DNA from: Lolliginicoccus suaedae
GTDB taxonomy: Bacteria > Actinomycetota > Actinomycetes > Mycobacteriales > Mycobacteriaceae
Length of the DNA stretch: 64,000 bases
Assembly (NCBI RefSeq): GCF_008312885.1
Contig: NZ_VSSO01000002.1
Location: forward strand, 1 to 64,000
Direction of reading: 5' to 3'
The notes beneath the pieces were generated by a model. That model ran no database searches. It was not told the DNA's origin and saw only the letters and a program-made list of their open reading frames with translations. Made by a program: the position numbers and the translations under genes. Shown here one piece after another: positions 50,533 to 58,484 of the stretch. The first letter of the stretch is position 1, and each line of letters starts with the position of its first letter.

Positions 50533-52110
50533 TCACATGCGGAACACTCCGTGGGCGATCGGCTCGAGGGGGGCGTGCGCGCAGGCATCGAGGGCGAGTC
50601 CGAGCACGGTGCGGGTGTCCGCGGGGTCGATGATCCCGTCGTCCCAGAGCCGCGCGGTGGAGTAGTAGGGGTTGCCCTGGGCCTCGTACTGGTCGCGGAT
50701 GGGCTTCTTGAAGGCCTCCTCGTCGTCGGCCGACCATTCCGTGCCCTGGGCCTCGAGCTGGTCGCGGCGCACGGTGGACAGCACGGACGCTGCTTGCTCG
50801 CCGCCCATCACCGAGATCCGCGCGTTGGGCCACATCCACAGGAACCGGGGCGAGTAGGCCCGCCCGCACATCGAGTAGTTCCCGGCTCCGTATGAGCCGC
50901 CGATGACGACGGTCAGCTTGGGCACGCGAGCGCAGGCCACGGCGGTGACCATCTTTGCGCCGTGCTTGGCGATGCCGCCGGCCTCGTAGTCGCGGCCCAC
51001 CATGAAGCCGCTGATGTTCTGCAGGAACAGCAGCGGGATGCGGCGCTGGTCGCACAGCTCGATGAAGTGGGCGCCCTTGACCGCGGACTCCCCGAACAGG
51101 ATGCCGTTGTTGGCGATGATGCCGACGGGATGGCCGTGGATGCGGGCGAAAGCGGTGACCAGCGTCTTGCCGTACTCGGCCTTGAACTCCTGGTAGTGGC
51201 CGCCGTCGACGAGGATGTCGAGCACGTCGTGGACGTCGTAGGGGATCCTCGAATCGGTGGGCACGACGTCATAGAGGGCGGACTGGTCGCGCTCCGGTGC
51301 GGTGGCGGGCTGGTGGTTCCAGGGCACGGGCGGCGCCGGGGGCAGGGTGTCGACGATGCCGCGGACGATGCGCAGGGCGTCCTGGTCATCCTCGGCGAGG
51401 TGGTCGGTCACGCCGGATACCTTGGCGTGCAGCTCCCCGCCACCCAGCTCCTCGGCGGTGACGATCTCGCCGGTGGCGGCCTTCACCAGGGGCGGCCCGC
51501 CGAGGAAGATGGTGCCCTGGCCGCGAACGATGACAGTCTCGTCGCTCATGGCGGGCACGTAGGCGCCGCCGGCGGTGCAGGATCCCATGACGGCGGCGAT
51601 CTGGGCGATCCCGCGCGCGCTCATGTTGGCCTGGTTGTAGAAGATGCGGCCGAAGTGCTCGCGATCGGGGAATACCTCGTCCTGCTTGGGGAGGTAGCCG
51701 CCGCCGGAGTCCACGAGGTAGACGCAGGGCAGGTTGTTCTGCATGGCGATCTCTTGCGCCCGCAGGTGCTTCTTGACGCTCATCGGGTAGTAGGTGCCGC
51801 CCTTGACGGTGGCGTCGTTGGCGAGGACGAGGCACAGTCGCCCCGCGATGCGCCCGATGCCACCGATGACACCGGCGCCGGGCGCCTCGTCGTTGTACAT
51901 GCCGTTGGCGGCGAGCGGGGCGATCTCGAGGAAGGGGCTGCCGTGGTCGAGGAGCTGGTCCACGCGATCGCGGGGTAGCAGCTTGCCCCGGGCGAGGTGC
52001 TTCTCGCGGGCCCGCTCGCTGCCACCGAGCCTGGTGGCGCGTGTGGCCTCGTTGAGCTCCGCGACGAGCCGCTGATGCGCGGATCGGTTGGCTTCCCGAT
52101 CTAGTGCCAT
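50533..52110 (-). CDS. Acyl-CoA carboxylase beta subunit (methylcrotonyl-CoA carboxylase type)
   Basis: A 525-residue carboxyltransferase, AccD1-like. It has the N-terminal acyl-CoA half ([40 protein letters not shown]) and the C-terminal biotin-binding half ([64 protein letters not shown]). In mycobacteria this gene directly precedes accA1 and fadE19; here 5.3 kb of other genes intervene. The ATG at 52110 is used; a GTG at 52116 is possible. A GTTAAT-N6-TAAC motif lies 20 bases upstream. Confidence 0.93.
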   Translation of the reverse strand: MALDREANRSAHQRLVAELNEATRATRLGGSERAREKHLARGKLLPRDRVDQLLDHGSPFLEIAPLAANGMYNDEAPGAGVIGGIGRIAGRLCLVLANDATVKGGTYYPMSVKKHLRAQEIAMQNNLPCVYLVDSGGGYLPKQDEVFPDREHFGRIFYNQANMSARGIAQIAAVMGSCTAGGAYVPAMSDETVIVRGQGTIFLGGPPLVKAATGEIVTAEELGGGELHAKVSGVTDHLAEDDQDALRIVRGIVDTLPPAPPVPWNHQPATAPERDQSALYDVVPTDSRIPYDVHDVLDILVDGGHYQEFKAEYGKTLVTAFARIHGHPVGIIANNGILFGESAVKGAHFIELCDQRRIPLLFLQNISGFMVGRDYEAGGIAKHGAKMVTAVACARVPKLTVVIGGSYGAGNYSMCGRAYSPRFLWMWPNARISVMGGEQAASVLSTVRRDQLEAQGTEWSADDEEAFKKPIRDQYEAQGNPYYSTARLWDDGIIDPADTRTVLGLALDACAHAPLEPIAHGVFRM

Positions 52111-52587
52111 GCCCACACCCCATGATTTGAGTTAATGATGAGTAACCGAACCGAGGCTAGCGCGCGAGCCCCGTGTTGTCCATATCACTCCTGCGCAAGC
52201 CCGCGCGGGCACCAATCCGGGACAGGCCCGGATCCGGATTATCCCTTGAGCAGGCCCTCGGGAATGGAATACTGGGCCGATCACGAGTTGATGACACCGT
52301 GAAGCCATTCACGGCCGCATTGATCACGGTTCGTTCACGCGTACTGGGCCACCTGGCCCCGGAGCATCCCGCAAGGCGGTAAAATATGCGCTGATCAGGA
52401 GGTTCCCCGAACAATGCAATGCTGACGCGTACGGTGGAAAATTTCTTTCCGGACCTGTAACAATCACAGCAGGATCAACGATCTACAGTTCGACAGTGCG
52501 CAACAGCGGTATCGCTCACGAAACCCGACTTTCCCGTGAGACACTGCTCGCGTCTGATCTCAACCAACATCTTCAGGAGGAATCACA
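52111..52587. other. Intergenic region between accD and the glycine-rich protein gene
   Basis: 477 bases with no supported gene. It carries the accD operator-like motif at its left end and a long AT-richer leader for the rightward gene on the right, including a CTCACG-N14-CGTGAG inverted repeat (52515-52540). Short rightward and leftward frames around 52160-52410 lack ribosome sites and plausible composition. Confidence 0.55.
52131..52146. promoter_or_regulatory. Putative TetR operator upstream of accD
   Basis: GTTAATGATGAGTAAC, partly palindromic (12 of 16 positions), 21 bases upstream of the accD start. It matches the GTTAAT-N6-TMAC pattern seen before accA and the TetR gene. Confidence 0.55.
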
Positions 52588-53298
52588 ATGAAGGCATTCA
52601 CCCGCGTCGCCGCGATCGCTGCAACCTCGGCCGCCCTCGCCATCCCGTTCGCCGGAGCTGCTTCGGCGCAGCCGACCGTTGACCTCGGTGGAGACCTCGG
52701 CGTCAACCTCGGCACCGGCAGTGGCGACCTCGGCGCCGGCGGCGGCATCGACCTCGGCGCGCTCCTCGGACTCGGTGGCACCGCTGACGGCGGCGCGAAC
52801 GTCGGCGGCGGCGTTGAGTTCGACACCGCGAGCATCGAGCAGCTGTTCAACGTCAACGTCGAGGGCCAGGGCGGATTCGACCTCGAGGCCGCGATCGCAC
52901 AGGCCGAGGCTGACTTCAACGCCTGGCTCGAGAGCAACTTCGGCGCCCAGGGTGGCGGCACCGGCGGCGGCGAGTTCAACGGCACCATCGACCTCGAGCA
53001 GGCATGGCTCGACTTCCTCGCACAGGCCGAGGCTGACATCCAGGCCTTCTTCGGCGCCCAGGGCGGCACCAACGGTGGCGGCACCGGTGGCGCTGAGTTC
53101 ACCATCGACACCTCCAGCATCGACGCCCTCATCGGCGGCGGCGCGAACGTCGAGGGTGGCGGCGACCTCGGGCTCGACCTCGGCACCGGCAGCGCTGACT
53201 TCGGCATCGGTGGCGACCTCGGCGCCGGCGGCGGCTTCGACCTCAACAACCTGCTGGGCGGCAACATCGACCTCGGCCTCGGTGGCACCGTCAACTGA
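52588..53298 (+). CDS. Exported glycine-rich repeat protein
   Basis: Not assigned to a family. A 236-residue protein with a clear signal peptide (MKAFTRVAAIAATSAALAIP, cleavage near AASAQP). The mature region is acidic and nearly free of basic residues. It is built as a duplicated pattern: GGDLGVNLGTGSGDLGAGG and GGDLGLDLGTGSADFG flank two copies of an AQAEADFNAWLE/AQAEADIQAFFG helix followed by FGAQGG-GTGGG-EF, and DTASIEQL pairs with DTSSIDAL. AGGAGG lies 7 bases before the ATG. A long leader and a strong terminator suggest high expression. An envelope or matrix protein is likely. Confidence 0.72.
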   Translation: MKAFTRVAAIAATSAALAIPFAGAASAQPTVDLGGDLGVNLGTGSGDLGAGGGIDLGALLGLGGTADGGANVGGGVEFDTASIEQLFNVNVEGQGGFDLEAAIAQAEADFNAWLESNFGAQGGGTGGGEFNGTIDLEQAWLDFLAQAEADIQAFFGAQGGTNGGGTGGAEFTIDTSSIDALIGGGANVEGGGDLGLDLGTGSADFGIGGDLGAGGGFDLNNLLGGNIDLGLGGTVN

Positions 53299-53331
53299 CA
53301 CCTGCACTAGCTGGCAGCCAGCTCTAGCTGG

Positions 53332-54363
53332 CTAGCCCTGCAGCACCATCGCGCCGGTGGGGCCGAGCACTCGCTCGGCCCCACCGGCCTTTGCGTGCCC
53401 GGTCGCCACGAGCTGCGCGGCGATCGACACCGCCACCTCCTGCGGCAACCGTCCCGCCGCACCCAGGCCCACGGGCGAGACCAGCATCTCCAGCGCGGCC
53501 TCCCCCACGCCCCGCCGCCGCAACTCCGCGCGCCGCTGCGAAGCGGTCGCAGAGGAGCCCAGCGCGCCCACGAAACCGAGCGGCTGATCGCCCGCGAGCG
53601 CGCGCTCCAGCACATCCACATCCACGCCGTCGGCATGGGTCATCACCAGCACCACGGTGCGATCATCGACCCGCCCGCGACGGATCTCGGCATCGAGGTA
53701 CGCGGCGGGCCGGGCCACCACGACCTCGTGCGCGCCCGGGAAGCGGGCCTGAGTGGTGAACACTGGCCGCTGGTCGCACACGGTCACGGCGAAGCCGAGG
53801 AAGCGGCCCATCTCCGCCATCGCCGCCACATGCGGCGTGGAGCCGAGGATCAGCATGCGCGGCACCGGGGCGAAATCCATGGTGAACATGTCGTCGCGCA
53901 ACGCAACGCCGTACTGCCGGCCCCCCGCGATGGTGCATCGCTGCCCCAATCGATGCCCCGGCTCCTGCGCGCCCGGCTCGATCGTGACAGCGACAGTCGC
54001 TGGACCACCCGCCGCCACCGCCTCGTGCAGCGCGGCAAGACCCGGAAAAGTCGATTCATCCACTCGCTCCACGAGGATCTCGACCTGACCGCCGCAGGTG
54101 AGCGAGATGCCGCCGAGCTCGCCACCCGGCCCGTACCCCACCCGCTCGGCGATGCCCGTGGACAGCGCACGCATCGCGCGCGCGTGCGCATCCGCCTCCA
54201 CGCACCCACCCGACACGCCACCCACCACCGCGCCGGCGATGTCGATCGCCATCGCAGCACCTGGCTCGCGCGGCGCGGAGCCGCGAGTCCCGATCACGGT
54301 CACCAGTCCGCAGGCCCCGTCCCGTGCGACCCGGTGATGCAGCCAGGGCAGAATCTCGCGCAT
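53332..54363 (-). CDS. XdhC-family molybdenum cofactor insertion protein
   Basis: A 343-residue XdhC/CoxI protein, which binds molybdopterin cofactor and delivers it, sulfurated, to a xanthine-dehydrogenase-type enzyme. The N-terminal XdhC domain has VTVIGTRGSAPREPGAAMAI, GGVSGGCVEADAHARA and LTCGGQVEILVE. The C-terminal Rossmann domain has LILGSTPHVAAMAEMG, YLDAEIRRG, VLVMTHADGVDVDVLERAL and GFVGALGSSATASQRRAEL. The start ATG at 54363 lacks a ribosome site. The client could be the exported IorAB enzyme 4 kb away or the fused xanthine dehydrogenase at the left end. Confidence 0.9.
   Translation of the reverse strand: MREILPWLHHRVARDGACGLVTVIGTRGSAPREPGAAMAIDIAGAVVGGVSGGCVEADAHARAMRALSTGIAERVGYGPGGELGGISLTCGGQVEILVERVDESTFPGLAALHEAVAAGGPATVAVTIEPGAQEPGHRLGQRCTIAGGRQYGVALRDDMFTMDFAPVPRMLILGSTPHVAAMAEMGRFLGFAVTVCDQRPVFTTQARFPGAHEVVVARPAAYLDAEIRRGRVDDRTVVLVMTHADGVDVDVLERALAGDQPLGFVGALGSSATASQRRAELRRRGVGEAALEMLVSPVGLGAAGRLPQEVAVSIAAQLVATGHAKAGGAERVLGPTGAMVLQG
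53353..53388 (+). terminator. Terminator embedded in the 3' end of xdhC
   Basis: A perfect 16-base-pair stem (GCCGGTGGGGCCGAGC and its inverse) with an ACTC loop and a short CTTT after it, 55 bases past the glycine-rich gene stop. It lies inside the convergent xdhC coding sequence. Confidence 0.85.
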
Positions 54364-54401
54364 GCAGCCACGGTAGCGGCACCGGCGCATCAGTGACGTG
54401 G

Positions 54402-54417
54402 GTTAATGTGGTTTCAC
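54402..54417. promoter_or_regulatory. Putative TetR operator, autoregulatory
   Basis: GTTAATGTGGTTTCAC, 20 bases upstream of the TetR start and in the gap with xdhC. It shares GTTAAT-N6-TMAC with the accA and accD upstream regions. Confidence 0.5.
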
Positions 54418-54436
54418 CTGGATCGAAGGGAGCGGC

Positions 54437-55063
54437 ATGACGGAGTCGGCCACGTCGTCGCGTGTCGCGGGAAGCGAGTCAACGAGGCGCTCCCGGCTCA
54501 AGGCGGACCGGCGCGAGCAGCTGCTGCGCGCCGCTGCCCGGCTGACCGCTGAGCGCGGCTTCAGCGGGGTGCGGCTCGAGGACATCGGTGCCGCCGTCGG
54601 GATCAGCGGCCCCGCCATCTATCGCCACTTCTCCAGCAAGGAAGCCCTGCTCGTCGAGCTGCTGAGCAGCGTGAGCCGCCGCCTGCTCATGGGCGCGCGG
54701 GCTGTCGCGGGGCAGGCATCGTCAGCGGAGCAGGCCATCGAGGACCTCATCGACCACCACCTCGACTTCGCGCTGGGGCAGCCGGACCTCATCCGGGTCC
54801 AGGACCGCGACCTGCACAGCCTGCCGGCCGAGGCGCGCCGCGAGATCCGGCACATGCAGCGCCGCTACGTCGAGCTCTGGGTCGGCGCGCTGATCGAGAA
54901 GGACCCCCGGATCGATGCGAGGGATGCCCGGATCAAGGCGCACGCCGTGTTCGGGCTGCTGAACTCCACGGCGCACAGCCTGGTGGAGCGCGAGCTGCCC
55001 GATGCTGCCGGGCAGGCACGGATAGTGCTTCGCTCGATGGCTCTTGGTGCTCTTTTCCATTGA
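54437..55063 (+). CDS. TetR-family regulator (SACE_7040-like)
   Basis: A 208-residue repressor. The N-terminal helix-turn-helix (RRSRLKADRREQLLRAAARLTAERGF, VRLEDIGAAVGISGPAIYRHFSSKEALLVELL) closely resembles the TetR regulators found beside accD1 in mycobacteria and relatives. The C-terminal ligand domain has LIRVQDRDLHSLP and HAVFGLLNSTAHSL. GGGAG precedes the ATG. The shared motif in front of itself, accD and accA supports control of methylcrotonyl-CoA carboxylase, perhaps with a branched acyl-CoA as inducer (inference). Confidence 0.88.
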   Translation: MTESATSSRVAGSESTRRSRLKADRREQLLRAAARLTAERGFSGVRLEDIGAAVGISGPAIYRHFSSKEALLVELLSSVSRRLLMGARAVAGQASSAEQAIEDLIDHHLDFALGQPDLIRVQDRDLHSLPAEARREIRHMQRRYVELWVGALIEKDPRIDARDARIKAHAVFGLLNSTAHSLVERELPDAAGQARIVLRSMALGALFH

Positions 55064-55220
55064 TCGAGCCCCGTGCATTCCCTGGCCCCTGTGCGCATGC
55101 GAGTAACGCAGGTAACAACAGCCAGCAGCTTTGACTGTGACGCAGCTGATATTCCCCAGCGGAATGCAAAAGTAGCATTATCCGTTATTAGGCTCACCAT
55201 CCCGAAAAACGGAGAAACCC

Positions 55221-55514
55221 ATGCCTGAATCAGTCGCTCGCATCGCTACCGATCGCGCGGATCGCTATGTCAAGCAACTGGCGAGCCACTTCGGGCACAA
55301 GGTGCCAGTGGTCCAGGAGGGACGCCAGATCGAGATCCTGTTCGATCTGGGAGTAGCGATGTGCACCGCCAGCTCGCGCGGGATCACCGTGACCGTGCAG
55401 GCCCACCGGGAGAGCGACGTCGCGGAGGTCCAGGGGATCATCACCCGGCACCTCGAGGCATTCGGCCAGCGCGACGAGCTGCGCGTGAGCTGGACGCCCA
55501 CCATCGACGCCTGA
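55221..55514 (+). CDS. DUF2218 protein
   Basis: A 97-residue protein fitting DUF2218: RYVKQLASHFGHKVPV at the start, then a sheet with IEILFDLGVAMCTASSRGITVTVQA and a helix VQGIITRHLEAFG. The family is common next to siderophore or metal genes in actinobacteria but has no proven role. GGAG precedes the ATG at 55221. Its stop is 24 bases from the convergent antiporter. Confidence 0.85.
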   Translation: MPESVARIATDRADRYVKQLASHFGHKVPVVQEGRQIEILFDLGVAMCTASSRGITVTVQAHRESDVAEVQGIITRHLEAFGQRDELRVSWTPTIDA

Positions 55515-55537
55515 GCCAGCTAGGCCGACGAGGCTAC

Positions 55538-57148
55538 CTACCGCGATGGCTCCGGACCGTCCTCGTCGAGGATCGGCTCGAGACCCTTGACCTGGGCGGC
55601 CCGGCCCGCGAGCGCGTAGCCTGCGCCGCCATAGAGGTGGAACACATCGTCGGCGCCATGCTCGTACATCTTCTCGATCTCGTCGCGATGCTGCACCACT
55701 GCCGCTATCTCGCCGTTGTATCCCAGTCCCTTGAGGTAATCGAGGGCCTGGGCGTTGGAGTCGTAGAGCGGTAGCGCGAGGATGATGATCGCCACGGAGT
55801 CCTCCAGCGCGAGCTTCTCCCAGAAGTCCTCGTCGGTGGCGTCGCCCTCGACGACGTTGTAGCTCTTCTGGTGGAGGTCATGGATGCGGTCCGCATCGGT
55901 GTCGATCCCCAGCACATCGAGGCCGAACTCCTCCTCGAGCCGTTCGTAGGCGGCTCGTCCCACGCGGCCCATGCCCAGCACCACGGCCTGCGCCTCACCG
56001 ATCTCGATCGGGCGCTCCATCGGATTGAGGCGCGCGTCGTCCACCTCGGGCCAGAAGCGCTCCACGCTCGCGTAGGTCTCGGCCGAGAAGCGATTGACCA
56101 CGGCGGATATCCCGAAGCTCAGTGCCACCGCGAGCGAGAGCACCACAAGCCAGGTATCGGTGATCCACCCGTTGCTCGCGGCGAGCACTGCCACGATCAA
56201 CCCGAACTCGGAGTAATTCATCAGGCCGAGAGCGCCGAGGAACGACGTGCGGTGGCGCAGCCGGAACGCGCGGAAGAGAACGATGAACAGCAGCGACTTC
56301 GCGAAGATCAGCACCAGCAGCATCGAGGCCAGGCCGAAGTGCTCCCAGGTGGGGAGCCCGGCGAGGCCGATGGAGACGAAGAACCCCACGAGGAAGAGTT
56401 CCTTCATCATGAACAGCGCGCGCGACATGCTCACCGCCGCCGGGTGGGGCGCCAGCATCATCCCGATGATCAGCGCGCCGAGGTCGCCCTTGAGCCCGAC
56501 GAAGTCGAACAGCGCATACCCCGCGCCGAGAGCGAGCACCACGCCGTAGAGGATCTGCATCTCGCCATGCCCGACGACCTCGAGCATCGACCGGAGCAGG
56601 GGGGCCAGCGGGATCAGCGCGAGCAGCGCGAACGCCAGGGGACTCGGCAGCTCGCCCGTGGACGCGGTGAGGAAGACGACCGCGAAGATGTCCTGCATGA
56701 TCAGGATGCCGATGGCGAGGCGCCCATAGAGCGCCTTGGCCTCGCCCCGGTCATCGAGGATCTTCACCGCGAAGACCGTGCTGGAGAAGGACAGCGCGAA
56801 CCCGAGGACGAGCAGCATCGGCAACCCTGCTCCCGCGAGCGCGGTGAAGCCGATGATCTTCAGCACCGCGAGGAAGCCCACCATCATCGTGGTCGACAGC
56901 ACGAGGTGCGCGCTAGCGGTGGCCCACACCTCCTTGAGCAGGAGCGTCCGCACATTGAGCTTGAGACCGATCGTGAACAGCAGCAGCGTCACACCGAGAT
57001 CCGCGATGGTCGACAACGCGGGCAGCTCCCCGTAGCCGAGGGCGTTGAGAAGGAACCCGGCCGCGAGGAAGCCCACGAGCGGTGGCACCCGGAGACCGAG
57101 CGCGAGCATCCCACCGAGGAAGGGGATGACGATGTAGGCGATGTCCAA
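55538..57148 (-). CDS. Kef-type K+/H+ antiporter with TrkA-N domain
   Basis: A 536-residue CPA2-family transporter. About twelve membrane helices (residues ~1-370) include FLAAGFLLNALGYGEL, GFALSFSSTVFAVKIL and DFVGLKGDLGALIIGMMLAPHP, followed by an RCK/TrkA-N NAD-binding domain (VVLGMGRVGRAAYERLEEEFG, DTDADRIHDLHQ, VVEGDATDEDFWEKLA). It probably expels potassium in exchange for protons under electrophile or pH stress. The TTG start at 57148 is supported by AGGAG 6 bases upstream. Confidence 0.9.
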   Translation of the reverse strand: MDIAYIVIPFLGGMLALGLRVPPLVGFLAAGFLLNALGYGELPALSTIADLGVTLLLFTIGLKLNVRTLLLKEVWATASAHLVLSTTMMVGFLAVLKIIGFTALAGAGLPMLLVLGFALSFSSTVFAVKILDDRGEAKALYGRLAIGILIMQDIFAVVFLTASTGELPSPLAFALLALIPLAPLLRSMLEVVGHGEMQILYGVVLALGAGYALFDFVGLKGDLGALIIGMMLAPHPAAVSMSRALFMMKELFLVGFFVSIGLAGLPTWEHFGLASMLLVLIFAKSLLFIVLFRAFRLRHRTSFLGALGLMNYSEFGLIVAVLAASNGWITDTWLVVLSLAVALSFGISAVVNRFSAETYASVERFWPEVDDARLNPMERPIEIGEAQAVVLGMGRVGRAAYERLEEEFGLDVLGIDTDADRIHDLHQKSYNVVEGDATDEDFWEKLALEDSVAIIILALPLYDSNAQALDYLKGLGYNGEIAAVVQHRDEIEKMYEHGADDVFHLYGGAGYALAGRAAQVKGLEPILDEDGPEPSR

Positions 57149-57499
57149 GTCATGCTCCTCGCGGTGCCGTGATTGCCTGCATCCTACAGCGTGGCTGCGC
57201 GCCGCCCGTTTCGTGGTTTTTCCTTGTGAAGCAGCCCCTTATTCGGTTTTCACGTGATTATCGCCATACCAGCCACACCAGAATAAACTCAACGATCTCT
57301 CACGATTTTCCTACACTTGTTCCAGGACCTTCGCGTGGCCTGTCCCGATGACGAGGCAAGCACAATGGAGCGGAGCTGCATCCGACACTCGCGGAAAGAT
57401 CACCGACGCTCTTTCACACATGCCCCGGCCACATCGTGGTGGCCGGGGCATGCGCGTTCGGAGATCAGGCCCGCGCCGCAGGGCGCGGCGGCGGGCACA
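57149..57499. other. Intergenic region before the ArsR gene
   Basis: 351 bases without a supported gene, AT-richer at 57220-57320. Its main feature is the terminator-like hairpin at 57421-57450. The rightward frame that is open across it reads as basic, low-complexity sequence without a ribosome site. Confidence 0.5.
57421..57450. terminator. Hairpin upstream of the ArsR gene
   Basis: TGCCCCGGCCAC and GTGGCCGGGGCA form a perfect 12-base-pair stem with an ATCGTG loop, 50 bases before the ArsR start. No rightward gene lies immediately upstream, so it may be an attenuator or end an antisense transcript. Confidence 0.55.
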
Positions 57500-57853
57500 A
57501 TGGACGATATGGCTGATCCCACCCTTGATGACGACCAGCGGGCCCGCGAGGCCGTCGCCGCGGTCACCCTGGTTCCCGATGTGGACTTCTGGGCCCAGCG
57601 GTTCGCGCTGCTCTCCGACTCCAACCGGCTACGGATCCTGCTCGCCATGCACCGGGCCCCGGGCATCACCGTCACCAGCCTGGCCGAGGCACTCGATATG
57701 TCCAGCTCAGCCGTATCGCACGCGCTGCGGCTGCTCCGCGGCCACAACTGGGTACGGGTGCAGCGCGACGGCCGCAACATGCGCTACTACCTCGACGATC
57801 CCGTGGTGCACTCGATGCTGCACGGCATAGGCGGCACCCACGCCCACGGGTAG
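57500..57853 (+). CDS. ArsR/SmtB-family regulator
   Basis: A 117-residue winged-helix repressor: FWAQRFALLSDSNRLRILLAMHRAPGITVTSLAEAL, the recognition helix MSSSAVSHALRLLRGHNWV and the wing VQRDGRNMRYYLDD. The C-terminal end GIGGTHAHG with nearby His and Asp residues (DDPVVHSMLH) could form the alpha-5 zinc site of SmtB-like sensors; there is no CxC arsenic motif. ATGs at 57500 and 57509 are possible. It converges with a small membrane gene 9 bases away. Confidence 0.88.
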   Translation: MDDMADPTLDDDQRAREAVAAVTLVPDVDFWAQRFALLSDSNRLRILLAMHRAPGITVTSLAEALDMSSSAVSHALRLLRGHNWVRVQRDGRNMRYYLDDPVVHSMLHGIGGTHAHG

Positions 57854-57862
57854 GGACCCCTG

Positions 57863-58237
57863 CTAGGCGTGCGCGCGGACCTGGCCGTGCTCGGCGAACA
57901 GGTCGCGCACCGACCGCAGCAAGTAGATGCTGCCGCTGGTCACGAGGACGAATCCGGTGGCCGGCACCCCGGCGAACGTCACCAGGGTGGCGAGCTCGGG
58001 CAACAGGCCCTCGCCGGCGAGCGTGCCGGGCTCGATGAGGAAGATCGAGCCAAGGAACCCCGCCACGCCAGCGATTATCAGGCCGAGCGGGAACGCCCAG
58101 CGCGCCCGGTGCCCCTCATCGAGGACCAGGCCGAGCGCGGAGATGCCGGCGCTGAGAGCGAGCAGCCCGACCGCGAGGACAGTCATGGGTCCATCGACCC
58201 GCGACCATACGTCGATCATCATCTGCACACTGGTCAT
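57863..58237 (-). CDS. Small membrane protein, three segments
   Basis: Unrecognised 124-residue protein: helices at MTVLAVGLLALSAGISALGL, WAFPLGLIIAGVAGFLGSIFL and LATLVTFAGVPATGFVLVTSG, with a cytoplasmic tail YLLRSVRDLFAEHGQ. AGGGG lies 7 bases before the ATG at 58237. It lies convergent to the ArsR gene, which suggests a possible metal link but no more. A 19-base palindrome is just upstream. Confidence 0.6.
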   Translation of the reverse strand: MTSVQMMIDVWSRVDGPMTVLAVGLLALSAGISALGLVLDEGHRARWAFPLGLIIAGVAGFLGSIFLIEPGTLAGEGLLPELATLVTFAGVPATGFVLVTSGSIYLLRSVRDLFAEHGQVRAHA

Positions 58238-58261
58238 GCCTGCACCCCTGGTTCCCTGCTC

Positions 58262-58280
58262 GGTGCGCGGCCCGCGCACC
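58262..58280. promoter_or_regulatory. 19-base palindrome
   Basis: GGTGCGCGGCCCGCGCACC is a perfect 9-1-9 palindrome between the divergent small membrane gene (25 bases away) and the adenylate cyclase gene. A tight operator or a strong small hairpin is possible. Confidence 0.5.
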
Positions 58281-58484
58281 AGAAGCCATATCCATCACTC
58301 TCTGTTGCGGTGATCGGGCACAGGGATGATCTTGTTACGGAATACGGGCACGAATGGGACGAGGATCACGTGCTCGAGCGGCGTGACGCCGCCGACGCGG
58401 CAAATGCAGGGGTTTGCCCACGGCATCACCGACCATAGAGGACACCGGCACTCATCGATCGGACGACAACCAGGGACGGCAGAG

